A stretch of DNA of 64,000 nucleotides from Terrisporobacter vanillatitrophus (GCF_051148895.1 NZ_CP154625.1:2418001-2482000), one strand, 5' to 3'; shown: positions 1 through 8,594, numbered from the stretch's first letter. Numbers and translations: made by a program. The notes: generated from the sequence alone by a model not told the origin.

Positions 1-43
1 AATAAAAATATACCTTTAAGATTTAGCTTTTATAGTCTTTTAT

Positions 44-802
44 TTAGTTTTTAGGAAATTTGTCATCTGACCAAATTATATCTTCAAATTTATGTTCACT
101 TAATTTTTCTTCATCAACTTCTATCTGAGGATTTTCATCAATAGATTCTTTATCTTCTTCCATACTTCTAAAAACGTTACCTTCTAAAATTTCATCTTCT
201 TCGTTATTTACTTCTTCTACTTCAATATTTTCTACTGATTTGATTTTTACTTCATCTTCTTTTCTTGATTTTTTAGATGTTTTTTTACCTTTGTCTTCTT
301 TAGTAGGCTTATTATCTTTTTTCGACGTCTTTTTATTTAATTTGCTTGATTTACTTGTGCTATCTTCGCTTAGTTGTTTTTTTGAATTCTTTTTGGATGA
401 TTTATTAGACTCTTTTTTAGTTTTTTTAGACTTTGTTGATTTGTTGTCTTTAGGTTTAGCTTCAACTTCTGTTTTATCTTTTTTACTTTCTACATCTATA
501 ATTTCTTTTGGCTCATCATTATCGCCTTTATGTTTTTTATTTAGAGTTTTTCCTTTTTTATTTTTATCTTCATCTGAAGTAGATTTTTTCTTAGTTCCTA
601 AATTAAAATTAATTGCTTTCTTTTTTTTCGTCTTTCTTATTGGTTCTTCTTGTATAATATCTTCATTATTGGATTTATTTTCATCAACTAAATCATTTAA
701 TATTACTTCATTGTAATCTTCCACATATGAAGAATTTTTCTTATTGTTTCTTGGTTCTTTGTGTTTTGCATTTCTTCTCAGGTTCTTTTTTGTTTTAAAC
801 AA
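44..802 (-). CDS. Lys/Glu-rich low-complexity protein, unknown function
   Basis: I do not recognise a family. The 252-residue product has no membrane segment or signal peptide. Its central part (about residues 55-190) is dominated by Lys, Ser, Thr and Asp, with many KK and KKTSKK-type stretches. The last 60 residues are strongly acidic (EVEEVNNEEDE type) and end in a WSDDKFPKN tail. This composition suggests an intrinsically disordered, polyampholytic protein. The start is TTG at 800-802, about eight bases after a strong AAGGGGG ribosome site; there is no better ATG. The plus-strand open frame over the same bases is a compositional shadow. Role unknown; a nucleic-acid or envelope polymer contact would fit the charge but is only a guess. 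Confidence 0.7.
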   Translation of the reverse strand: MFKTKKNLRRNAKHKEPRNNKKNSSYVEDYNEVILNDLVDENKSNNEDIIQEEPIRKTKKKKAINFNLGTKKKSTSDEDKNKKGKTLNKKHKGDNDEPKEIIDVESKKDKTEVEAKPKDNKSTKSKKTKKESNKSSKKNSKKQLSEDSTSKSSKLNKKTSKKDNKPTKEDKGKKTSKKSRKEDEVKIKSVENIEVEEVNNEEDEILEGNVFRSMEEDKESIDENPQIEVDEEKLSEHKFEDIIWSDDKFPKN

Positions 803-874
803 TTCTACACCCCCTTAAACCTACTTATTATAATATATATTCAGTTTAAGGGAATATATTTAACTTTTTATAAA

Positions 875-2026
875 TTATTTATTATTTTTAGGTGGTCTTG
901 ATCCTATATACTGATATAAATTACTTTTTAACATACCATTATATAACTTTCTTCTTCTACTTGCTTCTCCTCCAAATTCATTTTCAAAATCTTCGTAAGA
1001 AGTAATAAGGTAGTATGACCAATTTTTAAGTTTTCTAAATGTATATCCTAATTGTTTATAAAGCATTTTAACTGTATCTGTGTCTTCTAATCTTTCTCCA
1101 TATGGTGGATTAGTTACTATAAATCCATATTCTTCATCACTAGTAAACTCAGTAGCATCGCCATAATTAAACTCTATATAATCTGCTACACCTGCTATTT
1201 CTGCATTTTCTCTAGCTATTTCTAAAGCCTCTTCGTCTATATCGTAACCATATATTTTAAACTCTATATCTTCATTTACCTGAGCATAAGCTTCTCTTCT
1301 TATATCCCACCATACTTTTTTGTCCAAAGTTCTCCATGACTCAGAAATAAACTCTCTGTTAAGTCCTGGGGCCATATTTATTCCTTTCATAGCAGCTTCT
1401 ATTAAAAGAGTTCCAGAACCACACATTGGATCAACTAAAGTTCTTCCTGGCCTCCAAGGAACAAGTTCCATTATGGCTGCAGCTAGAGTTTCCCTAATCG
1501 GTGCCTTATTAGCTCTTTCTCTATATCCTCTTTTATGAAGAGCTGTTCCTGATGTATCTATTGTTAAAGTTACTTTATCTTTATGTATAAACACAAATAT
1601 AGGATACTTTTCTTTATCTTCTTTTAGTAGTCCTGTTTCTAAATAACTTTTCTTTAAACTTTCAACAACAGCTTTTTTAACTATAGATTGTATATCTGGA
1701 GTTGAGTATAATTTTGATTTTATTGAAGATGCCTTTGATATGGGAAATTGCGCTCCAAAAGGTATATATTTTGCCCAGTTTATTTTTTTTGTACCTTCAA
1801 ATAACTCATCGAAACTTTTAGCTTCAAATTCTGCCACCTTAAGATGAACTCTTTCTGCACATCTTAGATAAATATTTGATTTGGCTATACCATATTCATC
1901 AGTTTTATATGTAATCCTTCCATCTTCTGTTTTAATTATTTCATATCCTAAGTTTTGTATTTCTCTGCTTAACATTTTTTCCACACCAAAAAAGCATGGT
2001 GCTACTAAAGTATATTCTTTTTTCAT
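875..2026 (-). CDS. THUMP-domain class I SAM-dependent RNA methyltransferase (RlmL/YpsC-like)
   Basis: Probable 23S rRNA guanine-N2 methyltransferase of the RlmL N-half / YpsC type, using S-adenosylmethionine in the cytoplasm. The N-terminal 150 residues look like a ferredoxin-like plus THUMP RNA-binding region. The second half holds a Rossmann methyltransferase with VDPMCGSGTLLIEAA (SAM loop), a GYDIDEEALEIA strand and the catalytic TNPPYGERL motif typical of N2-guanine methylation. The length (383 residues) is normal for the Gram-positive stand-alone enzyme. The ATG follows AGGAGGAAC. It lies 15 bases downstream of larE on the same strand, so the two are probably cotranscribed. Exact target base is inferred from family only. 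Confidence 0.9.
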   Translation of the reverse strand: MKKEYTLVAPCFFGVEKMLSREIQNLGYEIIKTEDGRITYKTDEYGIAKSNIYLRCAERVHLKVAEFEAKSFDELFEGTKKINWAKYIPFGAQFPISKASSIKSKLYSTPDIQSIVKKAVVESLKKSYLETGLLKEDKEKYPIFVFIHKDKVTLTIDTSGTALHKRGYRERANKAPIRETLAAAIMELVPWRPGRTLVDPMCGSGTLLIEAAMKGINMAPGLNREFISESWRTLDKKVWWDIRREAYAQVNEDIEFKIYGYDIDEEALEIARENAEIAGVADYIEFNYGDATEFTSDEEYGFIVTNPPYGERLEDTDTVKMLYKQLGYTFRKLKNWSYYLITSYEDFENEFGGEASRRRKLYNGMLKSNLYQYIGSRPPKNNK

Positions 2027-2041
2027 TTGTTCCTCCTGTTC

Positions 2042-2842
2042 TTAATTCATATTTCCCGTTTTGTAACCATTTAAATCTAATGTAACGTATTTAAAACCTA
2101 TTTCTTTAAATTTTAGATTTGCTTTATTTATCATTTCATCATCGTAAAATTTGCAAATTTCATTTTTATCAACTTCTATTCTTGCAATATTGTCGTGTAC
2201 TCGTACTCTATACTGGGTAAAATTATTGTCTTGTAAAAAATTTTCTCCTTCTTCTATCATTCTAAGTTTCTCTTTAGTTATTTTATCCCCTACTGGTATT
2301 CTAGTAGCTAAGCAAGAAAAAGAAGGTTTTTTATATGTAGCAACATTTAATTCTTTTGATAAAATCCTAATTTCTTCTTTACTTAATTTAGCATTTTTTA
2401 AAGGACTTACAATATTTAATTCATCTAAAGCCTTTAGTCCAGGTCTATAATCATCTAAATCACTTAAATTAGTTCCATCAAGTATATATTTAATATTATG
2501 TTCACTTGCTATTTCTTTTATTTTACTAAATACAAATTTCTTACAATGATAACATCTTAGAGGTCCATTTTCTATAAATTCTTGCAGATCTACATTGTCA
2601 ATATTACAAACAATATGATTAACCCCATATTCTTTAGCATAATTTACAGCTTCTTCAATTTCTCTACTTGAATGCATCATAGCACTAATAGTAATAGCTA
2701 CAACATTTTCTCCTAATACATCCTTGGCAACTTTTAATAAAAAGTTGCTATCTACTCCACCTGAATATGCTATTGCTACTTTTTTCATTTCTTTTAAATC
2801 CCTAGTTAATAAATTTAATTTATCATTAAATATTTTATCCAT
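2042..2842 (-). CDS. larE: LarE-type ATP-dependent sacrificial sulfur transferase
   Basis: PP-loop enzyme of the LarE family. In known cases it adenylates and thiolates pyridinium dicarboxylate on the way to the nickel-pincer cofactor of lactate racemase. The PP-loop SGGVDS is at about residues 27-32, and PLRCYHCKK carries cysteines typical of the family. The open frame extends to a GTG at 2860, but the ATG at 2842 sits about eight bases after GGTGGG and gives the usual N-terminus, so I prefer it (266 residues). No larA, larB or larC is visible nearby; an orphan larE in clostridia may serve another nickel-pincer racemase. Shares a probable transcript with the downstream methyltransferase gene. 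Confidence 0.9.
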   Translation of the reverse strand: MDKIFNDKLNLLTRDLKEMKKVAIAYSGGVDSNFLLKVAKDVLGENVVAITISAMMHSSREIEEAVNYAKEYGVNHIVCNIDNVDLQEFIENGPLRCYHCKKFVFSKIKEIASEHNIKYILDGTNLSDLDDYRPGLKALDELNIVSPLKNAKLSKEEIRILSKELNVATYKKPSFSCLATRIPVGDKITKEKLRMIEEGENFLQDNNFTQYRVRVHDNIARIEVDKNEICKFYDDEMINKANLKFKEIGFKYVTLDLNGYKTGNMN

Positions 2843-2936
2843 ATGTCTTATCCCACCCACTTAAAATTATTTATTTACTCTAGTATATATAAAAATTTTT
2901 AATAAATCAAATTTTAAATTTTACTTTGATAAGCTA

Positions 2937-3131
2937 CTACTGTAATAAATAATTTACACTATAAATTTTTTCATTTTCATTATATCCTCTTTTAACTACT
3001 CTATTATTTATACATAAAACTTCATAATTAATAGTATAATTTTCTTCTGCCCTTAGCTCTCTCATATCATTATCAATAATTGTAATTTCATCACCTATTT
3101 CTATATTCATATCTAGAAGAGCTTTAATCAT
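2937..3131 (-). CDS. Small hypothetical protein (64 residues)
   Basis: I do not recognise it. It is a 64-residue soluble protein, acidic in the first half, with alternating charged and hydrophobic residues suggesting a small beta fold (EIGDEITIIDND, YEVLCINNRVVKRGY). There are no transmembrane segments. The ATG is preceded only by a weak TTTGAG site, so translation is uncertain. It lies alone between larE and the divergent permease. It could be a real small protein of unknown role or a chance open frame; codon use looks ordinary for the region. Confidence 0.4.
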   Translation of the reverse strand: MIKALLDMNIEIGDEITIIDNDMRELRAEENYTINYEVLCINNRVVKRGYNENEKIYSVNYLLQ

Positions 3132-3415
3132 CTCAAATATTTTGCTATGGTTTTATTATATAATTTCATTTTTTACAATAAATATAATACTTATTTAAAT
3201 GCAACAGTGTTACATCGTGTCTAAAAGTTTATTATTCTATAGATTTCCTAACAAATTTAAATTTTTCATGAGTACATAAAAAATATCCTTTTACAAATAT
3301 TAATATATAATTTAGAGAATTAAATTACATGTTATTAATTTTAATAATATTAACATTTTTATAGTCGAATTTATAATTATCATTTAGAAAATATACTTGA
3401 AAGGAAATTTACATT

Positions 3416-4762
3416 ATGAGTGAAAAATTACAAAAAAACTTAGGTTTTACTGCCGCTTTATCTACAGTTATTGGTATGGTTATTGGCAGTGGAGTATTTT
3501 TTAAGCCTCAAGCAGTTTATACTTTAACAGGTGGAGAACCTGGACTTGGCATGATAGCTTGGGTTGTGGCTGGAGTTATGACAATAACCGCAGGTTTAAC
3601 CGCTGCAGAAGTTTCTGCTGCCATTCCCAAAACAGGTGGTATGATGGTTTACATTGAAGAAATTTATGGTAAAAAACTTGGCGTTTTAACTGGATGGATG
3701 CAGTGTGTTTTATTTTTTCCTGCTACTGTCGCCGCTCTGGCAGTTATATTTGGTAATCAAAGTGCAGCACTTATAGAGAATGAAAGCTTAGTAGTTCCTA
3801 TAACTTTAGGTGTTATTTTACTTATTAGTATTTTAAACACTTTAAGTTCTAAAACAACTGGTCTTATACAAATAATAGCTACAACGTGTAAATTAATACC
3901 TCTTGTTTTAATAATAATTTTTGGTTTTATGAGAGGTAATGGTAATAATCCTATAACTTCTCCTTTAGTAGGTCCTGGTGTATCTACTGCATCTATAATA
4001 GGTCAGTTATTGATTGCCATATTATTTGCCTATGATGGATGGATTAATGTTGGTGCTATAGCTGGCGAAATGAAAAATCCTGGTAAAGATTTGCCAAAAG
4101 CAATTATTGTTGGTTTAGCTTTTGTTATGGTGGTTTATATAATAATAAACGTTGCTTACTTATGGGTTTTACCAGCAAGCGAGTTAGCAAATTATAATTC
4201 ACCAGCTTCTGCTGTAGCACAAGTAATATTTGGACCTGTTGGTGGTAAAATTATAACGACAGGAATTCTGATTTCTGTATTCGGTTGCATTAATGGTTAT
4301 TTATTAACTGGTCCAAGAGTTCTTTATACTTTAGGTCAACAAAAATCTATCCCAGGTTATAAATATTATGGTTCATTAAATAAAAGCGGCGTTCCTGGAA
4401 GTGCAACCATAGTAATGGGGATTTTGTCTGCTCTTTATGCTTTATCTGGCCGATTTAACTTGTTAACTGACTTATCTATGTTTGCAATTTGGTCTTTCTA
4501 TGTATTAACATTTATGGGCGTAATTCTACTTAGAAAAAGACAACCTGAATTAAATCGACCATATAAAGTTCCTTTATACCCAGTAATACCTATAATAGCT
4601 ATTGCTGGTGGATTATTTGTTGTAATTAATCAATTGTTATTTGCAGGAATGGAAAATACTCTAATATCTTTAGGTGGTGTAATTGTTACTTTAATTGGAC
4701 TTCCTCTTTACTCCTTAGCACAAAAACAAGCAAATAATGATGATAATAATAAAGCTGCTTAA
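3416..4762 (+). CDS. APC-family amino acid permease/exchanger (SteT-like)
   Basis: Twelve-helix amino acid transporter of the APC superfamily, L-type/SteT branch, in the cytoplasmic membrane. The first helix carries the substrate-binding signature GMVIGSGVFFKP, and helix 6 has FAYDGWINVGAIAGEMKNPGKDLPKA, both hallmarks of the group. The 448 residues match the family length. SteT of Bacillus is a serine/threonine exchanger, but the substrate here cannot be read from sequence. ATG follows AAAGGAAA. It is monocistronic, facing away from larE and convergent with the ABC operon, with a shared hairpin terminator directly after its stop. Confidence 0.88.
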   Translation: MSEKLQKNLGFTAALSTVIGMVIGSGVFFKPQAVYTLTGGEPGLGMIAWVVAGVMTITAGLTAAEVSAAIPKTGGMMVYIEEIYGKKLGVLTGWMQCVLFFPATVAALAVIFGNQSAALIENESLVVPITLGVILLISILNTLSSKTTGLIQIIATTCKLIPLVLIIIFGFMRGNGNNPITSPLVGPGVSTASIIGQLLIAILFAYDGWINVGAIAGEMKNPGKDLPKAIIVGLAFVMVVYIIINVAYLWVLPASELANYNSPASAVAQVIFGPVGGKIITTGILISVFGCINGYLLTGPRVLYTLGQQKSIPGYKYYGSLNKSGVPGSATIVMGILSALYALSGRFNLLTDLSMFAIWSFYVLTFMGVILLRKRQPELNRPYKVPLYPVIPIIAIAGGLFVVINQLLFAGMENTLISLGGVIVTLIGLPLYSLAQKQANNDDNNKAA

Positions 4763-4772
4763 ATTAAAATAT

Positions 4773-4810
4773 AAAAATAGCATGATAAATATATATTATC
4801 ATGCTATTTT
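4773..4810. terminator. Bidirectional hairpin terminator
   Basis: AAAATAGCATGATA pairs with the reverse complement at 4797-4810, flanked by A and T runs on either side. It separates the permease from the convergent ABC operon. Confidence 0.8.
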
Positions 4811-4813
4811 ACA

Positions 4814-5455
4814 TTAAATTACTTCTTTTTTCTCATATAAAAACCTAGTAATAAAGTATGAGATAAGCAGCATTAATATTGTTAATATTCCACTAAAAAG
4901 ATTAATATTTATTTCACTTAACTTATTCAATATGTTTATAGCCATTTCCATATCATTAACAATTAAAGATGGTATCATTACAATAATCATAAATATAAAT
5001 ACCATTGCCATTCTACCTTTTTTCATTCCAAAATACAATAAAACTGGAGTAAATACTGATACTAAGGTAACGGCACTTATTATACCAATATATAAAATCA
5101 TTTTATAATCAATTCCACTTAGATCAACTAAATTTACTTTATTAGATATAAAAAATATCAAAGAGCATAATATACTAGCTCCAACAATAGTTATTATACA
5201 GAAAATATATCTAGAAATTACATATTCATTCTTTGTAACAGGTAAGTGTGAAATCATATAATCTATCCCATAGGAATCTTCATAAGCCATAGTTTGATAT
5301 GCTATAACATAAGTCATCATCCCCATTAACATTGTTGAAAAGCTGGGATTGACTAGAGAAGCACCACCAAATGCAACTAAGATAAATAAAGCCATTTTCT
5401 TTACTGAAAGAAAATTATTAAAACTTAAATTCACTAAATTCATTATATTTCTCAT
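4814..5455 (-). CDS. ABC-2 type transporter permease subunit
   Basis: Integral membrane protein of 213 residues with about six hydrophobic helices (20-70, 85-110, 117-145, 150-175, 185-207). It is the membrane partner of the ATPase encoded immediately upstream. The motif AYQTMAYEDSYGIDYMISHLPVTKNEYVISRY after helix 2 is typical of the YtrC/ABC-2_2 permeases found with GntR regulators of the YtrA group. Its ATG overlaps the ATPase stop by one base (TAATG), with AGGGGGAAT upstream, indicating translational coupling. Substrate unknown; related systems respond to cell-wall-active compounds. Confidence 0.8.
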   Translation of the reverse strand: MRNIMNLVNLSFNNFLSVKKMALFILVAFGGASLVNPSFSTMLMGMMTYVIAYQTMAYEDSYGIDYMISHLPVTKNEYVISRYIFCIITIVGASILCSLIFFISNKVNLVDLSGIDYKMILYIGIISAVTLVSVFTPVLLYFGMKKGRMAMVFIFMIIVMIPSLIVNDMEMAINILNKLSEININLFSGILTILMLLISYFITRFLYEKKEVI

Positions 5456-6312
5456 TACTTATTCCCCCTTGTGTAATAAGTTAAAATATCTTCCAAGTTA
5501 GGTTTATCGTAAACTACTTCTTCACCAAATAGTTCATATGCCTTTTCTTTATTTTTTACTAAACCTTCAAATCCAAAGCTATTTTTATTAACTGATATGA
5601 ATATATCCTCTGTTTCTTTTTGCAATAATTCATTATTTCCTTTTACTATAATATGCTTTTGTAAAATACTATCTTTATCATCAGCTAAGAAAATTTTTCC
5701 CCTATAAATAAAAACTAAGTAGTCTCCAATTTTATCCAAGTCACTAGTTATGTGAGTTGACAAAAATACTGTAGCATTATCTTCCTCAATTCTTTCTTGT
5801 AACATTTCTAGTACTTCATTTCTAACTAAAGGATCCAGATTGGCTGTAGGTTCATCCATTATAATTATTTTAGGGTGATGAGATAAAGTCATTACTATTT
5901 CAAATTTCTTTTGTTGACCTTTAGATAATTGTTTATAAATTTCATTTTCATTTAATTCAAATTCTTTCATATATCTTTTATAAAGTATTTCATCCCAGTT
6001 TTTATAAAATAAACAAAGAGATTTTTTTATCCTACTTAATTTTGATTCTTGTAAATATCCATTAAACTCTCCCACATATCCTATGTTCTCCTTTAAAGAT
6101 ATATCATTACCTTCATATTCTTGGTTAAATACTTTAATACTTCCCCTATCTCTTCTCAACATATTAAGTATTAATTTTATTGTAGTTGTTTTGCCTGATC
6201 CATTTGGTCCAATAAATCCTGTTACAAAACCTTCTGGTATTTTCAGGTCTTCTATTTTTAAAGAAAAATTATCAAAATCCTTTCTTAAATTATTAATTTC
6301 AATTGCATTCAT
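5455..6312 (-). CDS. ABC transporter ATP-binding protein
   Basis: ATPase component of the adjacent ABC-2 transporter. Walker A is GPNGSGKTTTIK near residue 35, the signature is LSKGQQKKFE near 130, Walker B is IIIMDEPTANLDP near 150, and the switch histidine is in LSTHIT. A C-terminal extension of about 70 residues follows the nucleotide-binding domain, as in YtrB-like and CcmA-like exporters. ATG follows AGGAGG, which lies inside the end of the GntR gene, so regulator, ATPase and permease form one tightly packed operon. Confidence 0.9.
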   Translation of the reverse strand: MNAIEINNLRKDFDNFSLKIEDLKIPEGFVTGFIGPNGSGKTTTIKLILNMLRRDRGSIKVFNQEYEGNDISLKENIGYVGEFNGYLQESKLSRIKKSLCLFYKNWDEILYKRYMKEFELNENEIYKQLSKGQQKKFEIVMTLSHHPKIIIMDEPTANLDPLVRNEVLEMLQERIEEDNATVFLSTHITSDLDKIGDYLVFIYRGKIFLADDKDSILQKHIIVKGNNELLQKETEDIFISVNKNSFGFEGLVKNKEKAYELFGEEVVYDKPNLEDILTYYTRGNK

Positions 6313-6315
6313 TAT

Positions 6316-6690
6316 TTAAACCTCCTCATAAATACTTTTAACAATCTCTATAAAATCTTTCTCATTTATTCCCATCTTTTTAGCTCCTAGAATTATTTCC
6401 TCAAGCTTACTTTCCATCTCAAATAATGCGGCTTCTTTTAATCTTTCTGTACTTTGTCCACATACATAACTACCTTTTCCTGCAACAGTTTGTATGTATC
6501 CTTCCTTTTCTAATTCTTCATAAGCCCTTTTTATAGTAATTATACTTACCTTTAGTTCTTTAGCTAAAGATCTTATGGACGGTAGTAATTCCTCACTACG
6601 TAAATCTCCACTTAAAATCTGTGACTTAATTTGGTTTTGAATTTGTTCGTAAAGTGGTACTGCTGAAGAGTTACTTATAATTACATTCAA
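6316..6690 (-). CDS. GntR-family transcriptional regulator, YtrA type
   Basis: Short GntR regulator of 124 residues. It has an N-terminal winged helix (VPLYEQIQNQIKSQILSGDL, PSIRSLAKELKVSIITIKRAYEELEKEGYIQTVAGKGSYV) and only a short C-terminal dimerisation helix, the YtrA arrangement. Members repress their own ABC-transporter operon. The start codon is TTG at 6688-6690 after GAAAGGAGG; no ATG fits. A perfect inverted repeat at 6740-6758 lies just downstream of the -10 box and is the likely autorepression site. First gene of a three-gene operon. Confidence 0.9.
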   Translation of the reverse strand: MNVIISNSSAVPLYEQIQNQIKSQILSGDLRSEELLPSIRSLAKELKVSIITIKRAYEELEKEGYIQTVAGKGSYVCGQSTERLKEAALFEMESKLEEIILGAKKMGINEKDFIEIVKSIYEEV

Positions 6691-6719
6691 CTGTACTTAC
6701 CTCCTTTCATACATAAGAC

Positions 6720-6790
6720 GTGTATATAGTGTTTATAACTGTATATATATTATATACACATATAGTAACTGTTTTGTTACACCTTGTCAA
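6720..6790 (-). promoter_or_regulatory. Promoter and operator of the GntR/ABC operon
   Basis: On the minus strand, -35 TTGACA (6785-6790) is 17 bases from -10 TACTAT (6762-6767). Directly after it, TGTATATA-TAT-TATATACA (6740-6758) is a perfect inverted repeat with 8-base arms, and a further TGTATATA half-site lies at 6721-6728. The position across the transcription start fits repression by the GntR protein. Confidence 0.65.
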
Positions 6791-6794
6791 CTAT

Positions 6795-6829
6795 AAAAAA
6801 ATCTCCCTTGAACTAATCAAAGGAGATTT
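6795..6829 (-). terminator. Terminator of the HEPN/ArsC-like unit
   Basis: On the minus strand AAATCTCCTTTGA pairs with TCAAGGGAGATTT, followed by a run of seven T. It lies immediately after the stop of the ArsC/Spx-like gene. Confidence 0.85.
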
Positions 6830-6833
6830 CTAA

Positions 6834-7184
6834 TTATAATAAGTTTTCTTTATATTCATTTTCTTTAAAACCAATTAAAACTTTTTTATTATCTACTAAT
6901 AAAGGTCTTTTTATAAGTTTTCCGTCACTTACAAGTATGTCAAGCATTTCATCTTCACTTGCAGTCTTTAACACTTCTTTAAGTCCTAATTCTCTATATT
7001 TTATACCACTTGTATTAAAGAATTTTTTTAATTCATGCCCACTTTCTTCATAAATTTTTTTCATTTCTTCTTTTGTCGGTGGTGTATCTACTAAATCTAT
7101 TTCATCAAAGTTTATATTATTTTCCTTTAACCAATTCTTGGCTTTTCTTGCTGTAGATCATTTTTTGTATCCATAAAGCTTCAT
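6834..7184 (-). CDS. ArsC/Spx-family thioredoxin-fold protein with in-frame TGA (selenocysteine candidate)
   Basis: Read through one TGA, this frame gives 116 residues, the normal length for the ArsC/Spx/YffB family of small redox or arsenate-reductase-like proteins. It starts at ATG 7184 after AAAGGAA. The N-terminus reads MKLYGYKK-(TGA)-STARKAKNWL, and the TGA (7158-7160, codon 9) falls exactly where the family has its catalytic cysteine (KxCSTxRKA). The rest of the fold is intact, including KRPLLVDNKKVLIGF with the family Arg-Pro loop. A small hairpin lies just downstream of the TGA. Both facts favour selenocysteine insertion over a dead gene, but a nonsense mutation cannot be excluded. 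A conventional caller would report only a 76-residue fragment starting at 7064. It begins four bases after the HEPN-like gene, so the two share a transcript. Confidence 0.7.
7129..7143 (-). promoter_or_regulatory. Possible bacterial SECIS hairpin
   Basis: On the mRNA, AGCCAA and UUGGUU form a six-pair stem (one G-U) with loop GAA, whose first base is G. The loop begins 21 bases after the UGA. From memory, bacterial SECIS elements lie within the coding sequence, roughly 16-37 bases after UGA, with a small loop starting in G. The stem is short, so this is suggestive only. Confidence 0.4.
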
Positions 7185-7188
7185 ATTG

Positions 7189-8508
7189 TTATTCCTTTCT
7201 ATCATAGAAATTCCACGGCACCAATTCTACTTCTCCATAAGATCTTTCTTTTAATCTATTGGAGTACTCACCTTTATAGCTTATTAAATGTAGTATAACC
7301 AATTCCACATATCTTATGGCAATTTGAATTATATTCCACATATCTTCCACATGAAGAGTTGCTCTATTTCTTTTTCTACTTGGATGAACAATTTTATTCC
7401 TAAAGTAAGTAATTAAATCTACTCCATCTAAAAATTTACTTTGAATATATTCATCAAACAAATAAAGCTCTTCTTTTCCTGTAGAAATTTTACAACTATT
7501 AAGTAACATTCTAATGTTTGTTGATGATAAATTCTCATCAAATTCCTCATCACTTAAAATCTTTTGTTGCTCAACTAAAACTACATAAGATAAAGTCTCA
7601 AGTGCAATTTGCATGGAAATAATATTGTTTTCTATAGTAGTGTTACCCAATGTTTCTATATACCAATCAATAACTTGTTTAATAGCATGTCCATAGTATA
7701 AGTCATTTAATCTTTTACACATTAACGTCATATATTTTTCTATATTATGATTATTAGATATGGTATCCTTCCAATTAGGTACAAATCTAAAAGGACTTAC
7801 TATGCATTCTCTACATAATCTAAATATGTTATTGTTTAACTCATACCCTTTAACTATACATATATCAACATATCTTCCACACATAAAGCTAAGTGCCATA
7901 GATATGTTGTCCAACACATCATTTATATTATTTGTCTTAAATAAACTGTTATCTTTCTTTTTTATTCTTCCGATGTGGGTAATTATAGTTCCAGATTTAT
8001 CTTTTAGTTCACGATTTAGTTCCTTTGTAAAATCATATCTTTTATCAATGGTTACTTCTAAATCCCTTATATTAAATTCCATCCTCCCAGCAAATAGCTT
8101 ATCTTCGTGCATTATAAGTTTGCCTGAATATCTATCAAGATTTACTATATAAAAATCTATACTATCTACAAAGTAATTTTTTGACTTAATATATCCATCA
8201 TTAATGTAACCTTCTAATAATAAATCACTAGATACCGTTACAGTTACGTTTATTGGTTTATAACCATAAACTTCTAATATAGCGTTATCATAATCTAAGG
8301 TTATATCTACATCATAGTCTTTTCTTGATAAAACTTTTCCTTTAAAATTTATAGACATGGGAGTGGTCATTTTATAAAATACTTTGCCGTAGCATTTATA
8401 CTTTTTATTATATAAGTAAACACAAAATCTTCCTTCATGGATACTAATATCTTCGCTTACATCATAATCTAAATAATCTAAAGATATAGCATCTTTAAGT
8501 GATTTCAT
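7189..8508 (-). CDS. Uncharacterised protein with C-terminal HEPN-like domain
   Basis: No exact family recognised. The N-terminal 190 residues look like a beta-rich domain, and residues 200-439 are mostly helical. Near the C-terminus, YFRNKIVHPSRKR contains R370-N-K-I-V-H375, which fits the R-x4-6-H motif of HEPN ribonuclease domains. It lies in a helical context with an upstream helix QIALETLSYVVLVEQQ, as in ApeA-like HEPN proteins. HEPN proteins are common in phage-defence and toxin systems, so an RNA-cleaving role is possible but inferred. ATG follows GGTGGAG. The stop lies four bases before the ArsC/Spx-like gene, whose ribosome site is inside this gene's end. No adjacent nucleotidyltransferase antitoxin is present. 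Confidence 0.75.
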   Translation of the reverse strand: MKSLKDAISLDYLDYDVSEDISIHEGRFCVYLYNKKYKCYGKVFYKMTTPMSINFKGKVLSRKDYDVDITLDYDNAILEVYGYKPINVTVTVSSDLLLEGYINDGYIKSKNYFVDSIDFYIVNLDRYSGKLIMHEDKLFAGRMEFNIRDLEVTIDKRYDFTKELNRELKDKSGTIITHIGRIKKKDNSLFKTNNINDVLDNISMALSFMCGRYVDICIVKGYELNNNIFRLCRECIVSPFRFVPNWKDTISNNHNIEKYMTLMCKRLNDLYYGHAIKQVIDWYIETLGNTTIENNIISMQIALETLSYVVLVEQQKILSDEEFDENLSSTNIRMLLNSCKISTGKEELYLFDEYIQSKFLDGVDLITYFRNKIVHPSRKRNRATLHVEDMWNIIQIAIRYVELVILHLISYKGEYSNRLKERSYGEVELVPWNFYDRKE

Positions 8509-8594
8509 AACTACTCCACCTTTTCTAGTATATTGAATTTTATTATATCATAATAAATATATTCATTGTTGATAAAATTCTATTTTATATACAG

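Noticed and set aside
240..716. Plus-strand 158-residue open frame rich in Phe, Leu and Ser
   Set aside because: It is the antisense of the Lys/Glu-rich gene; AAG/GAA codons read backwards give Leu/Phe. No ribosome site.
3132..3415. Riboswitch upstream of the APC permease
   Set aside because: No recognised aptamer motif and no terminator or sequestering hairpin before the ATG.
6834..7064. 76-residue ArsC-like protein starting at the internal ATG 7064
   Set aside because: This lacks the first 40 residues of the fold including the active site, and has no ribosome site; the real gene begins at 7184 and reads through TGA.
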